Assembly (NCBI RefSeq): GCF_003122385.1
Contig: NZ_CP029255.1
Coordinates: 2,542,001-2,606,000, forward strand
Source: Flavobacterium crocinum
Lineage (GTDB): Bacteria > Bacteroidota > Bacteroidia > Flavobacteriales > Flavobacteriaceae
Length of the DNA stretch: 64,000 nt
Direction of reading: 5' to 3'
Shown: positions 19,201 to 25,521 of the stretch, piece after piece
Numbering within the stretch: position 1 is the first letter of the stretch
Layout of the letters: every line of letters begins with the position of its first letter
Notes under the pieces: generated by a model
The model's input: only the letters and a program-made list of their open reading frames with translations
Databases searched by the model: none
What the model was told of the DNA's origin: nothing
Translations under genes and position numbers: made by a program

Positions 19201-19266
19201 CAGTATGCCAGCAAAAAATAGGCAATAAAGAGCTCTTCCATCCTTAAATAATGAAAAATAATTCAT
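16246..19266 (-). CDS. SusC/RagA family TonB-linked outer-membrane transporter
   Basis: TonB-dependent outer-membrane barrel that imports a ligand handed over by its SusD partner. After the signal sequence comes a carboxypeptidase-like repeat (VQGTVTDGITPLPGVTIAVK, then YNGQFSINV). The plug follows, with NILAAMQGRMAGVNI, GGFDIKIRGQNSL, NPLYIIDGVPY and the SusC motif IEVLKDADATSIYGSRGANG. The rest (about 280-1006) is a beta-barrel ending in Phe. The length of 1006 aa is usual. No TonB box-free truncation or frameshift is seen. The upstream gap holds no clear TTG/TAnnTTTG promoter and no sigma/anti-sigma pair, so control may depend on the TPR-AraC regulator further right; that is inference. Confidence 0.92.
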   Translation of the reverse strand: MNYFSLFKDGRALYCLFFAGILLSFSSSYAKISKRHFKTILQHQVQGTVTDGITPLPGVTIAVKSRSNNSSITDYNGQFSINVSPSDTLIISFLGFKTLNMPVAGRTKITIVMQFDTTTLQEVKINAGYYSVKESERTGNIARITSKDIETQPVTNILAAMQGRMAGVNIIQTTGVPGGGFDIKIRGQNSLRAAANNPLYIIDGVPYASDPIGYSQTSTIYPSSTSPLNSINPETIESIEVLKDADATSIYGSRGANGVVLITTKKGKAGRTKFTLSSSTGAGKATKFMKLMDTQQYVAMRKQAFINDGITTYGASDYDINGTWNQNRYTDWQKELMGGTSQLNDLQGSVSGGSDKTQFLIGGNYHQETTVYTGDFKYKKGGVQLSLNHVSKDDRFQINFSGVYNIQNSNLPANELTYTAQTLAPNAPSLYNPDGSLNWENQTWQNPLAMLNSKFKAKTKDLVANALLSYKITPEITAKSSFGYTDLKTNETRTTPSTIYNPIYNISSARSSMFSNITGRSSWIVEPQLNWEKDGDFGKAGLLIGATFQNQINSALYQSGTGFSSNSLIYNLAAAKTVSILADDETQYRYQAFFARLFYSYQQRYIINLTARRDGSSRFGPGRQFATFGAAGFAWLFSNEKFLKNSSWMSFGKIRGSYGTTGNDQIGDHQYLDTYTITGISYNGTIGMQPSRLFNPDFGWEINKKLELALETGFLNDRIFATFSWYSNRSSNQLVGIPLSGVTGFASIQANLNAEVANSGLELTLRTANIKRGNFQWQTNFNLTFPKNELVSFPGLESSTYSQKYRIGQPLNIALVYQLKGVNVQTGIYEFEDINGDGKISYPLDRQKAVNLNPKYYGGLQNQLAYKNWNLDFLFQFTKQQNRLIPMGAAGSMSNQPARIADAWLQSGDSRPYQIYTTGVNSAAVNADSYFSESDALISDSSFIRLKNIALTYQLPLSLTETSCKVILQGQNLLTFTKYKDGDPEFTSYGFLPPLKTVTAGIQLTF

Positions 19267-19515
19267 AATATTGGGATTGGTTAGTTAAATGGATATTTGA
19301 TTAGCTAAGGTCCTCTGCTCTAGTTTGGTCGCTGCAGCTGAGGGCCATTTTTATGTATTAAGGAATCTACTTAATTATCATAATGAACATAAATTTAATG
19401 CACGGGCTTTGATTGTTTTAAAAGTTCGACTTGAGCGAAACTTAAAAATAGAAGTCTGATTTGCTAAGAATTTTAAGAGAATTTTGAGCATAAAAAAGGC
19501 GCGGAACTCAACTTA

Positions 19516-19628
19516 TCGTATCAAAGGCACTGGCGGCACCCTACCACAAATAAGTGAGCCCACGCCATATGACGTGAGCATCTTACTTATCCTCTCGTGG
19601 TATGTAAAACGCCAGTTTTTTGATACGA
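19516..19628. repeat. Long imperfect inverted repeat, possible structured RNA or element end
   Basis: The arms begin with TCGTATCAAA and end with TTTGATACGA; going inward, CTGGCG pairs with CGCCAG, TACCAC with GTGGTA, ATAAGT with ACTTAT, and CACG with CGTG around an ATAT tip. The stem thus spans 113 bases with several bulges. It is not a terminator: there is no T-run and it is too long. It lies next to an Xre-type gene on a mobile element. It could be a folded RNA, a recombination site, or the trace of a small mobile element. Confidence 0.7.
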
Positions 19629-19636
19629 GATTCAAA

Positions 19637-19669
19637 GCGAATGCTTCAATTTTTTTTATGAAGAATCGC
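19637..19669. repeat. Second hairpin with T-rich loop
   Basis: GCGAATGCTTCA and TGAAGAATCGC pair around a loop of ATTTTTTTTA. It follows the long inverted repeat by only eight bases, so both may belong to one structured unit. Confidence 0.55.
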
Positions 19670-19791
19670 AAATTTAATAAATGAAAATCTATTATTTCGA
19701 ATTATAGATTAAATATTATTCAAAGATAGTAAATATTATTTGTAATCCAAGTGGTTTACAGAATATTATAAGAATTTAGCAAAATTGCAGT

Positions 19792-20049
19792 ATGGCAGAA
19801 TTGACAACCGAAGATACTATACTACAAATAAAAATAGCAGAAAGGATTCAGTTTTTACGTTTAAAAACTGGGCTTTCACAAACAGATTTTGCTCAAAAAC
19901 ACCATATTGATCGCCAAGTTATTAATAGATGGGAAAGCATAAAAAATAAAAGAGGAGTTACAATATATTCAATTCAAAAATTCTGTAAAATGTTAGATAT
20001 AACATTGAAAGATTTTTTTGATGATGAAAAATTTAATAAGGATGCTTAG
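19792..20049 (+). CDS. Xre/Cro-type helix-turn-helix regulator
   Basis: An 85-residue DNA-binding protein. The HTH is RIQFLRLKTGLSQTDFAQKH, then HIDRQVINRWESIKNK, with the second helix placing QVINRWE for DNA contact. The tail SIQKFCKMLDITLKDFFDDE is the usual fifth-helix end of Xre proteins. The length fits a stand-alone phage-type or toxin-antitoxin-type repressor. The next gene, after 328 bases, codes for a trypsin-like protease. Its own stop overlaps a terminator, so the two genes are probably separate units. The low G+C of this and the next gene contrasts with the SusCD cassette and suggests a different source. Confidence 0.85.
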   Translation: MAELTTEDTILQIKIAERIQFLRLKTGLSQTDFAQKHHIDRQVINRWESIKNKRGVTIYSIQKFCKMLDITLKDFFDDEKFNKDA

Positions 20050-20061
20050 GCATCTTTTTTT
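20041..20061 (+). terminator. Short Rho-independent terminator overlapping the stop codon
   Basis: GATGC (20041-20045) and GCATC (20050-20054) pair around TTAG and are followed by seven T residues. The stop codon of the Xre gene lies in the loop. The stem has only five pairs, so it may be weak. Confidence 0.6.
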
Positions 20062-20377
20062 ATTTTCAACTAAAAATTACAACAGGCATTTATACAGTAA
20101 ACTTTTTACTTGTGAAGAGTTACTTTACAGCTAACTAATGCTTCAGATTATGGGAACCGGTACAATAATACAAAAGCGGTTTTGTTTGAATGTTTTTGTA
20201 CTAGGGAAATAACTGTATTTTTAGTAACAGGCATATATAAAAGCAACTTTTTTATTTGAGATGATTAAGTTGGTCTATTCGCTATCAATCAAGTAGAAAA
20301 TCTGAAAACAGGTATTAATTTAGTCTCAAACAAGCTGCAGGTACTAGAAAATTATCTGAAATTTTAAAATTCACGAA
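20062..20377. other. Gene-free spacer before the protease gene
   Basis: About 316 bases of A/T-rich DNA. I find no ORF, no repeat and no clear promoter. It must hold the promoter of the protease gene at 20378. Confidence 0.5.
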
Positions 20378-21175
20378 ATGAACGAAATTGCAGAAAAATA
20401 TATAAAAAGTCTTCCAAACATTAGGAATTTCACTTGTACACTTTTTAAAGATCTGGATTCTTACAAGCAGCATGGAACAGGTGTTTTTGTAAAAATTGGA
20501 ACGAAATATTTCCTATTCTCTGCAGCTCACGTTTTTGATGATTTTGAAAAGTTATTCATCCCAATTAAAGAAGGCAAAACATTAATAAAACCTGGCGGAA
20601 GGATCATTAAAAATAATCCGAAAAAAGATCGAAAGTCTGATGAATTAGATGTGGCAATTTTAATTTTGGACAATCATTCTGTAAAAGATTTAAGCATTGA
20701 TTATTCTTTTCTTGATAGTTCAGATATAGAGATTAATCATTCTTCGATTGATTTTATGAGTTACATAGTTTTTGGATATCCAAGCAGCTGGTCAAAAAAA
20801 TCACATTCAAGAAATTCTTTTCACTCAATTCCGTTTATTGGTATCACAAAATGTGTGCATATAAACGAGTATAGGAAACTAAAAAGAAATGAATATTTAA
20901 ATTTAATTGTAGAATATGACCGACAAAATACTCCCAATCTGAAATCTAAATCGATTAGTTATGGGCCTAATTTGTTTGGAATTAGCGGATGTGGGCTATG
21001 GTATATCAATAATTTTGATTTAAAAAGCGAACCCAAATTAATTGGAATTATGAATGAGTGGTCAATAACAAATAGAAACAGATTAATAGCAACAAGGATA
21101 GATGCATATACTGAAATACTTCGCAATCAAGGAATAATTGATTTTCAAGAGACGGAATTATTCGGATTTAAATAA
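20378..21175 (+). CDS. Trypsin-like serine protease domain protein
   Basis: A 265-residue protein with the order of catalytic residues of S1 chymotrypsin-fold proteases: His51 in FSAAHVFDD, Asp91 in DELDVAILIL and Ser203 in GISGCGLWY. The glycines before the His (HGTGVFVKIGTKYFLF) form the usual first strand pair. There is no signal peptide, so it probably acts in the cytoplasm. Stand-alone trypsin-like proteases occur on mobile elements and in defence regions, where they cut host or partner proteins; a role in defence is only inference here. The neighbours are an Xre regulator upstream and a histone-like gene in convergent orientation. The base composition is strongly A/T-rich. Confidence 0.75.
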   Translation: MNEIAEKYIKSLPNIRNFTCTLFKDLDSYKQHGTGVFVKIGTKYFLFSAAHVFDDFEKLFIPIKEGKTLIKPGGRIIKNNPKKDRKSDELDVAILILDNHSVKDLSIDYSFLDSSDIEINHSSIDFMSYIVFGYPSSWSKKSHSRNSFHSIPFIGITKCVHINEYRKLKRNEYLNLIVEYDRQNTPNLKSKSISYGPNLFGISGCGLWYINNFDLKSEPKLIGIMNEWSITNRNRLIATRIDAYTEILRNQGIIDFQETELFGFK

Positions 21176-21244
21176 AAACTACAGATATCAGATACAAATA
21201 TTGTTACATTAGTTCTATTCTTATATATATCAGTATGTTTCTCT

Positions 21245-21322
21245 CCAGCCCCGATTGAAGCAGAAATCCTTTTTGGCAAGGGCTATGCCAAAAAGATTGC
21301 AGCGAAAGCGGGATAAGCTGCC
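21245..21322. repeat. Intergenic hairpin motif of the GATTGAAGC...GCGAAAGCGGG type
   Basis: CCCCGATTGAAGCAG opens and GCAGCGAAAGCGGGA closes a block whose centre has CTTTTTGGCA pairing with TGCCAAAAAG. A block of similar layout is present at 48213-48264 on the chromosome. From memory such blocks recur between genes in Flavobacterium genomes; I cannot confirm the copy number here. Confidence 0.55.
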
Positions 21323-21332
21323 AGACAATAAG

Positions 21333-21363
21333 AATAAAAAAATGGGGAGTGAAACCCCATTTT
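21333..21363 (-). terminator. Terminator for the histone-like gene
   Basis: AAAATGGGG (21339-21347) pairs with CCCCATTTT (21355-21363) around AGTGAAA. Read on the minus strand it is followed by seven T residues, fitting the end of the leftward gene at 21394. It may also stop the protease transcript. Confidence 0.8.
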
Positions 21364-21393
21364 CTCCTTTTATTTAAGTAAGAGTGTGAAAAA

Positions 21394-21570
21394 TTATTTC
21401 TTAGACTCTTCTATAGAAACTTTTCTGAACTCTTTTAAAAGTTTTTCAATTTCCAGTGATGATTTTCTTGCTCTAGCCCCGGCAGCTTTAACTCCTTTTT
21501 CAGCTACAGCTTCAGATTCTGTTTTAAACGTTTCGATTTCAGCGTTGATTTTTGCAACTAGGTCTTTCAT
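21394..21570 (-). CDS. Histone H1-like nucleoid protein
   Basis: A 58-residue protein on the minus strand. It begins MKDLVAKINAEIETFKTE, continues through an Ala/Lys-rich centre (VAEKGVKAAGARARKSS), and ends LLKEFRKVSIEESKK. This matches the small histone H1-like (Hc1-type) proteins common in Bacteroidetes, which bind and compact DNA. The ATG is at 21570 and is preceded by TTAAAAAATTGTACAA, an A/T-rich leader. A terminator follows the stop at once. A 66-codon frame on the opposite strand over the same bases is a shadow. Its presence within the conjugative element suggests a role in settling the element into the nucleoid, which is inference. Confidence 0.85.
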   Translation of the reverse strand: MKDLVAKINAEIETFKTESEAVAEKGVKAAGARARKSSLEIEKLLKEFRKVSIEESKK

Positions 21571-21646
21571 TTGTACAATTTTTTAATTAAGTGGGCAAAA
21601 GTAAAATTTTGCCTTAATTGAAAACGGTATTGCTAATAAAATATTC

Positions 21647-23320
21647 TCACGAATTCTCTTTTTTCAATTCCTTAAGGAAATAACTGACCGAAATTCCTGT
21701 TCTGGAGTGGAATGCATTGGTGAATCGGGGAGTGGAAGTAAAACCGGCTTCCTCAGCCAGGGAGCCAATGGAGTAATTTCTATGCAAGCTCGTGTTTCGC
21801 AGCAGCTCCACGAGATAGTCAATTTTTAGGTCATTGATATAATCGGCAAAACGCTTGCCGCTGCGATGGTATATCACTTTTGAGAGGTATTTGCTGTTTG
21901 TATTAAATCGTACAGTCAAGGTTGCTAGTGTAGCCTCTTTGTGCAGGAATTTTTTATCCCTTTCAAATTTTTCAAGGTGTCTTATTATCTGCTGTACAGT
22001 CTCGTGCGAAATATCGGTTATCTCGAATTTATCGGGTGACTGTTTCTGTATGTTGCTCTTTTCATTTTTTTCCAGAAGAAGATCAAATTTGGCCTTATTG
22101 CGCTTTTTGGTTTCAAAGTGGTTATAGGTCCCGTAAATGACAGCGGAGAACAGAACGACAACCACGCTGATCAGAATAACGTCGTAATATTTCTCCTTTA
22201 CAAGCTGCTGCTGTATTTTTTCTTTTTCCAACAGAATTTCCTTCGTGTCATACTGCTTATGGATTTTTCCCATTAAATACGTATTTGCATCTGTTAATAC
22301 AGAGTCCGCTTTTAAAAGCTGGTCCATGTAATAAAGCTGGGATTTCAGATTATTTTCCTTCTTGTAATATTTGATCATTAATTCAAAGACTTCCCTTAAA
22401 TCCGGACGGATGTAGCCTTTCTCAATAAATGCTTTTTCCACTTTTTTGAAGTAGGGCACTGCTTTTGCAGGAAGCTGAAGTTTCCAATAGTTTTTTCCTA
22501 TATAAAAATTTGCAATTGATACGTTGGCAAATTCTGTCATGCTGTTCAGCTGAGGTATGACCTCCTGAAGCATTTGGATGGAAGTATGATAGTTATTTAG
22601 GAAGAACTGGTTGATTCCTTCCGAATGTTTAAAAAACAATTCCATTTCAGGAATTTTCAGCCGTTCACATTCTGCAAGCCCTAACGTATTAGTCTGGGAA
22701 CATCTGCTGTAATCGCCAACCTTATTATAGCAGACACTTAATGAATGCAGTGAATTCAAATAAGGGCGAGCCTGATTTTTTTTAAAATATGCAAGGCATT
22801 CATTAAAGAGTGAAATGGCCTCATCATAAAAGCCGAGATAATATTTGATCTGCGCAATATGATATTTGGTTTTGTAGATCAAATAATCATTTTCAGTTTT
22901 GGAAATGCTTTCGTTTGCCTTAATGTAATAGTCATATGCTTTCACATAATTTTTTTGGCTGTAATAGACGATCCCTTTCGATAGATTAGCCGAGCCGATC
23001 AGCTCATCGCTTTTTGATTTTTCTGCTGCGAATACCATACTGTCAGCATATTTCAAGCGAAGATTCATTGGAGACTGATGCAGTATGTTTTGATAAGCAT
23101 TCACTGTCTCTTCATAATTCTTCTCCTTTCTGGCTTTCTTTAAATAGGCAAATAAATAAGGAGCTGCTTTCAGACTATCATTTTTGTATTCATAAATCCT
23201 ATCATCCAAATAGGTATATGTTTTAAAAAGAAGAGAATCGGGAACTGATTTTGAAATCTTCTGCGCATTTAATGAATGGACTAAAAATAAAAACAGCAAG
23301 ACAGGTAATGTACATTTCAT
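21647..23320 (-). CDS. TPR membrane sensor with AraC-type HTH output
   Basis: Likely membrane-bound transcription regulator. It has a signal peptide (MKCTLPVLLFLFLVHSLNAQ), then a periplasmic region of about 340 residues with TPR repeats (LSKGIVYYSQKNYVKAYDYYIKA-like units and AIADFY-like helices). One membrane segment follows (YYDVILISVVVVLFSAVIYGTY, near 375-395). The cytoplasmic C-terminus is AraC-like, with TLTVRFNTNSKYLSKVIYH, then SIGSLAEEAGFTSTPRFTNAF and an F-x-x-x-G-I-S-V-S-Y-F end. Such one-protein sensors are common in Flavobacteriia. The nearby SusCD cassette or lipoprotein gene is the likely target, by position only. It is divergent from the lipoprotein gene at 23653. Confidence 0.85.
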   Translation of the reverse strand: MKCTLPVLLFLFLVHSLNAQKISKSVPDSLLFKTYTYLDDRIYEYKNDSLKAAPYLFAYLKKARKEKNYEETVNAYQNILHQSPMNLRLKYADSMVFAAEKSKSDELIGSANLSKGIVYYSQKNYVKAYDYYIKANESISKTENDYLIYKTKYHIAQIKYYLGFYDEAISLFNECLAYFKKNQARPYLNSLHSLSVCYNKVGDYSRCSQTNTLGLAECERLKIPEMELFFKHSEGINQFFLNNYHTSIQMLQEVIPQLNSMTEFANVSIANFYIGKNYWKLQLPAKAVPYFKKVEKAFIEKGYIRPDLREVFELMIKYYKKENNLKSQLYYMDQLLKADSVLTDANTYLMGKIHKQYDTKEILLEKEKIQQQLVKEKYYDVILISVVVVLFSAVIYGTYNHFETKKRNKAKFDLLLEKNEKSNIQKQSPDKFEITDISHETVQQIIRHLEKFERDKKFLHKEATLATLTVRFNTNSKYLSKVIYHRSGKRFADYINDLKIDYLVELLRNTSLHRNYSIGSLAEEAGFTSTPRFTNAFHSRTGISVSYFLKELKKENS

Positions 23321-23652
23321 AATACATGGAAACTTTAAGCTTACACCTTGGGAAAAGCATAAACAGATTAATATTTAAAAATGCGGAAACGGGCTGTGAG
23401 AAGCAATCAAAAATACTGTAAATATTTGGAAAACAGTGTAATAATGTAGGAAAAATACTTTATCGATTTCATGGAAATCAATAGTGGATTTTCCGAAAAC
23501 CCACACACATGGTCTTGATTAATGGTTTTTTGCGCTCTAGATTTGCCTTGAATTCAACAGCAAAAGATTCAGTAAAGTACTGAGCAAAAGTTCTGCTGGC
23601 CCGGGTAAAATGGACTGAGACAAGTTCTCAATTAACCAAACCATTTTGCATT
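23321..23652. other. Divergent promoter region
   Basis: A 332-base gap between the TPR-AraC gene and the lipoprotein gene. The right part holds a good promoter for the lipoprotein gene. Left-facing promoter elements are unclear (CAAAAATA at 23408-23415 is a possible minus-strand TAnnTTTG). No ORF or large repeat is seen. Confidence 0.5.
23515..23545 (+). promoter_or_regulatory. Bacteroidetes-type promoter for the lipoprotein gene
   Basis: TTG at 23515-23517, then 20 bases, then TAGATTTG at 23538-23545. This fits the TTG-N17..23-TAnnTTTG consensus of Flavobacterium. The start codon is about 108 bases downstream. Confidence 0.55.
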
Positions 23653-24261
23653 ATGAAAAATTTACTATTAACTGGTTTAATTATTTTTTTAGGTTCATGT
23701 TCAAAAGACGATTTTGACAATTCTGATTTAAGATTGGTTTCCGGCCAAGCAATCAGCAAAGAGAAAACTGCAGATTTTAAAAATGGTTCTGCTTTAGAGG
23801 AAAACTTTAAGGAAGTTCAGGCGGGAGATTACGTACTTCTAGTTCCTGCCCAATTAAAAGAAAAGATCATTTCAGTATTAAAAGCCCAACCTGGGCGAAA
23901 TGAACTAAAGACTTTTGAGAAAAGCAGTTCTGCTTTAGATACAATTTCTTCCACGGAGGATCCTGTCTCAACATTATTTATAATTGTTAATGAAAGTACA
24001 CTGGGATCATCATTGAAACTTGATCTAAAAGGATATATAGTCAATCTCGGAAATCTTCGCGGCCAGCAGTACCACATTGTGGATGATTTTATAATTCAAT
24101 ATGAGATTTCAAAGAGACAGGATTCAACACTTTTAGCAGATGAAAAGGAATCCATTTTATCAATTTCCTCAATTTCAGAAGCAGTTTTATTTAGCGAAAA
24201 GGACAGAAAGGACAGAGATTGGGAGACATCCACCACTAGTAGGAGTACCAGTCATCAATGA
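23653..24261 (+). CDS. Hypothetical lipoprotein
   Basis: A 202-residue protein with a lipoprotein signal (MKNLLLTGLIIFLGSCSKDD); the Cys of LGSC would carry the lipid. The mature part is mixed in character (YVLLVPAQLKEKIISVLKAQ, STLFIIVNESTLGSSLKLDL) and ends in a Ser/Thr-rich tail (TSTTSRSTSHQ). I do not recognise a family. It is transcribed divergently from the TPR-AraC regulator and is followed by a small membrane protein gene after 76 bases. These two may be the target of that regulator. Its acidic aspartates after the Cys favour a place in the outer membrane or surface in Flavobacteriia; that is inference. Confidence 0.65.
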   Translation: MKNLLLTGLIIFLGSCSKDDFDNSDLRLVSGQAISKEKTADFKNGSALEENFKEVQAGDYVLLVPAQLKEKIISVLKAQPGRNELKTFEKSSSALDTISSTEDPVSTLFIIVNESTLGSSLKLDLKGYIVNLGNLRGQQYHIVDDFIIQYEISKRQDSTLLADEKESILSISSISEAVLFSEKDRKDRDWETSTTSRSTSHQ

Positions 24262-24337
24262 TGTAACGACGTGATTGAAGTTGAATCACTTTCTACTTTA
24301 ATATAGTTGATTAATAATTTTCTAATCTATCTGATTT

Positions 24338-24568
24338 ATGAAAAAGAGAGCTTTGTTTTATATTTTATTGTTCCTTTTTAATCTCTGCAGCCTTTATTTT
24401 ATAATGAAGCTTTTTGCTGCTGATCAGCTGGTTCGGTACGTACTTTACCAGGACAATATAATTGAGAGTCCGAGATTAACGGCCTATATCTTATACGTCT
24501 GCTGTTTGTCTAATTTATATTTCCAGTTTTTTACATGGATGGAATATTTTTTCAAGGATGAAATCTAA
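24338..24568 (+). CDS. Small membrane protein, two helices
   Basis: A 76-residue protein with two hydrophobic segments, LFYILLFLFNLCSLYFIMKL near 5-25 and AYILYVCCLSNLYFQFFTW near 45-66. I do not recognise a family. It lies between the lipoprotein gene and an AraC-type regulator gene, with 27 bases to the latter, so transcription may continue into it. No function can be assigned. Confidence 0.5.
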   Translation: MKKRALFYILLFLFNLCSLYFIMKLFAADQLVRYVLYQDNIIESPRLTAYILYVCCLSNLYFQFFTWMEYFFKDEI

Positions 24569-24595
24569 AAGGTGATTTAAACTAAAATAGCAAAA

Positions 24596-25465
24596 ATGAT
24601 TAGAGAAATCTTAAATACTGAGATTAAAAGCATTGAAAATGATGGTATTGATGTAGTGTACATTACAGACTATAGGGCAAAAAATATTGTACCAGTCCCA
24701 TTTCCCGTTTCAAATTTTTCAGTGCTTTTAATCAAAAGTGGTAAAATGAATATCAGATTTCATGACGAAACCAATATAGTTAATCGGAAAGATTTATTGG
24801 TAATACCATTTAATTCCATTTGCACCAGGCTTGAAGCGACGGAAAATATCCAGCTTTATCTTGTAAGGACAAATTTTGATTTTGCATTTAATAATTGTTA
24901 TGAGAAAGAGCTTTTGGATGCTTTTAGTTTTCTAATGTTAAAATCAGATCGTAAGATTAGTCTTCATGAAACGGATTTTAAAGTTTTGTCACTTATTTAT
25001 AAATTAATGTATGTATTGCAGAACAGCAATGACAAACCGGAAGTAATTACTAAGCTGCGCCGGATATGCTTTAATTTATTTATATATGAACTCAAGTTTA
25101 TACATTCGAAATATAAACCCGACTTAAATCTTGACTTTTCAAGAAGGGAGAGCATTGTAATACAATTTCTTACTCTATTATCAATTCATTTGAGAAAACA
25201 GCATCATGTTCAGTTTTATGCAGGAGCTTTATTTATCACTCCAGGACATTTGAATAAGATGGTAAAAGAAAGCACAGGTAAAACAGCGAAAGCCTTTATA
25301 ATTGAAGCTCTTATCAATGTTTCAAAAAATCTTCTTACGGACTCAAGCTATTCCGTGGCTAATATTGCCGATGAATTAGAATTCAGCAGCGCTGAAAACT
25401 TTGGCGTATTTTTTAAAAGACATACCGGTATGCTGCCAACCGAATTTCGTTCTAATAAAAAGTAA
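24596..25465 (+). CDS. AraC family transcriptional regulator
   Basis: A 289-residue DNA-binding regulator. The N-terminal half (about 1-180) has a cupin-like pattern (FSVLLIKSGKMNIRFHDETN, then DLLVIPFNS), a probable ligand-sensing part. The C-terminal AraC domain has two HTH units: FYAGALFITPGHLNKMVKES, then GKTAKAFIIEAL, and SVANIADELEFSSAENFGVF ending FKRHTGMLPTEFR. The length and layout are usual. It is placed between the cargo and the tra operon, with a 56-base gap to a hypothetical gene. It could control transfer genes or the cargo. The sequence does not say which. Confidence 0.85.
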   Translation: MIREILNTEIKSIENDGIDVVYITDYRAKNIVPVPFPVSNFSVLLIKSGKMNIRFHDETNIVNRKDLLVIPFNSICTRLEATENIQLYLVRTNFDFAFNNCYEKELLDAFSFLMLKSDRKISLHETDFKVLSLIYKLMYVLQNSNDKPEVITKLRRICFNLFIYELKFIHSKYKPDLNLDFSRRESIVIQFLTLLSIHLRKQHHVQFYAGALFITPGHLNKMVKESTGKTAKAFIIEALINVSKNLLTDSSYSVANIADELEFSSAENFGVFFKRHTGMLPTEFRSNKK

Positions 25466-25521
25466 GGTGCCAAAATAGCTCCTTATTCTGCCAAAGATTG
25501 TTTAATTAAAACGATAAGACG

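Larger units (their letters stand above)
19267..19791. other. 525-base gene-free spacer with large inverted repeats
   Basis: This spacer lies between the diverging susC and Xre genes. Its left part should carry the susC promoter, but I see no convincing TAnnTTTG site. Its centre holds a 113-base imperfect inverted repeat and a second hairpin, listed separately. A 66-codon open frame on the + strand (19484-19684) runs through these repeats and is not credible as a gene. Confidence 0.6.

Noticed and set aside
19516..19628. Integron attC site
   Set aside because: I see no RYYYAAC/GTTRRRY core sites at the ends of the inverted repeat and no integron integrase nearby.
19484..19684. 66-codon open frame on the + strand
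   Set aside because: It runs straight through the long inverted repeat and second hairpin, has no clear start context and no recognisable product.
21386..21586. 66-codon open frame on the + strand
   Set aside because: It is the antisense shadow of the histone H1-like gene, which has a family match, its own ATG and a terminator.
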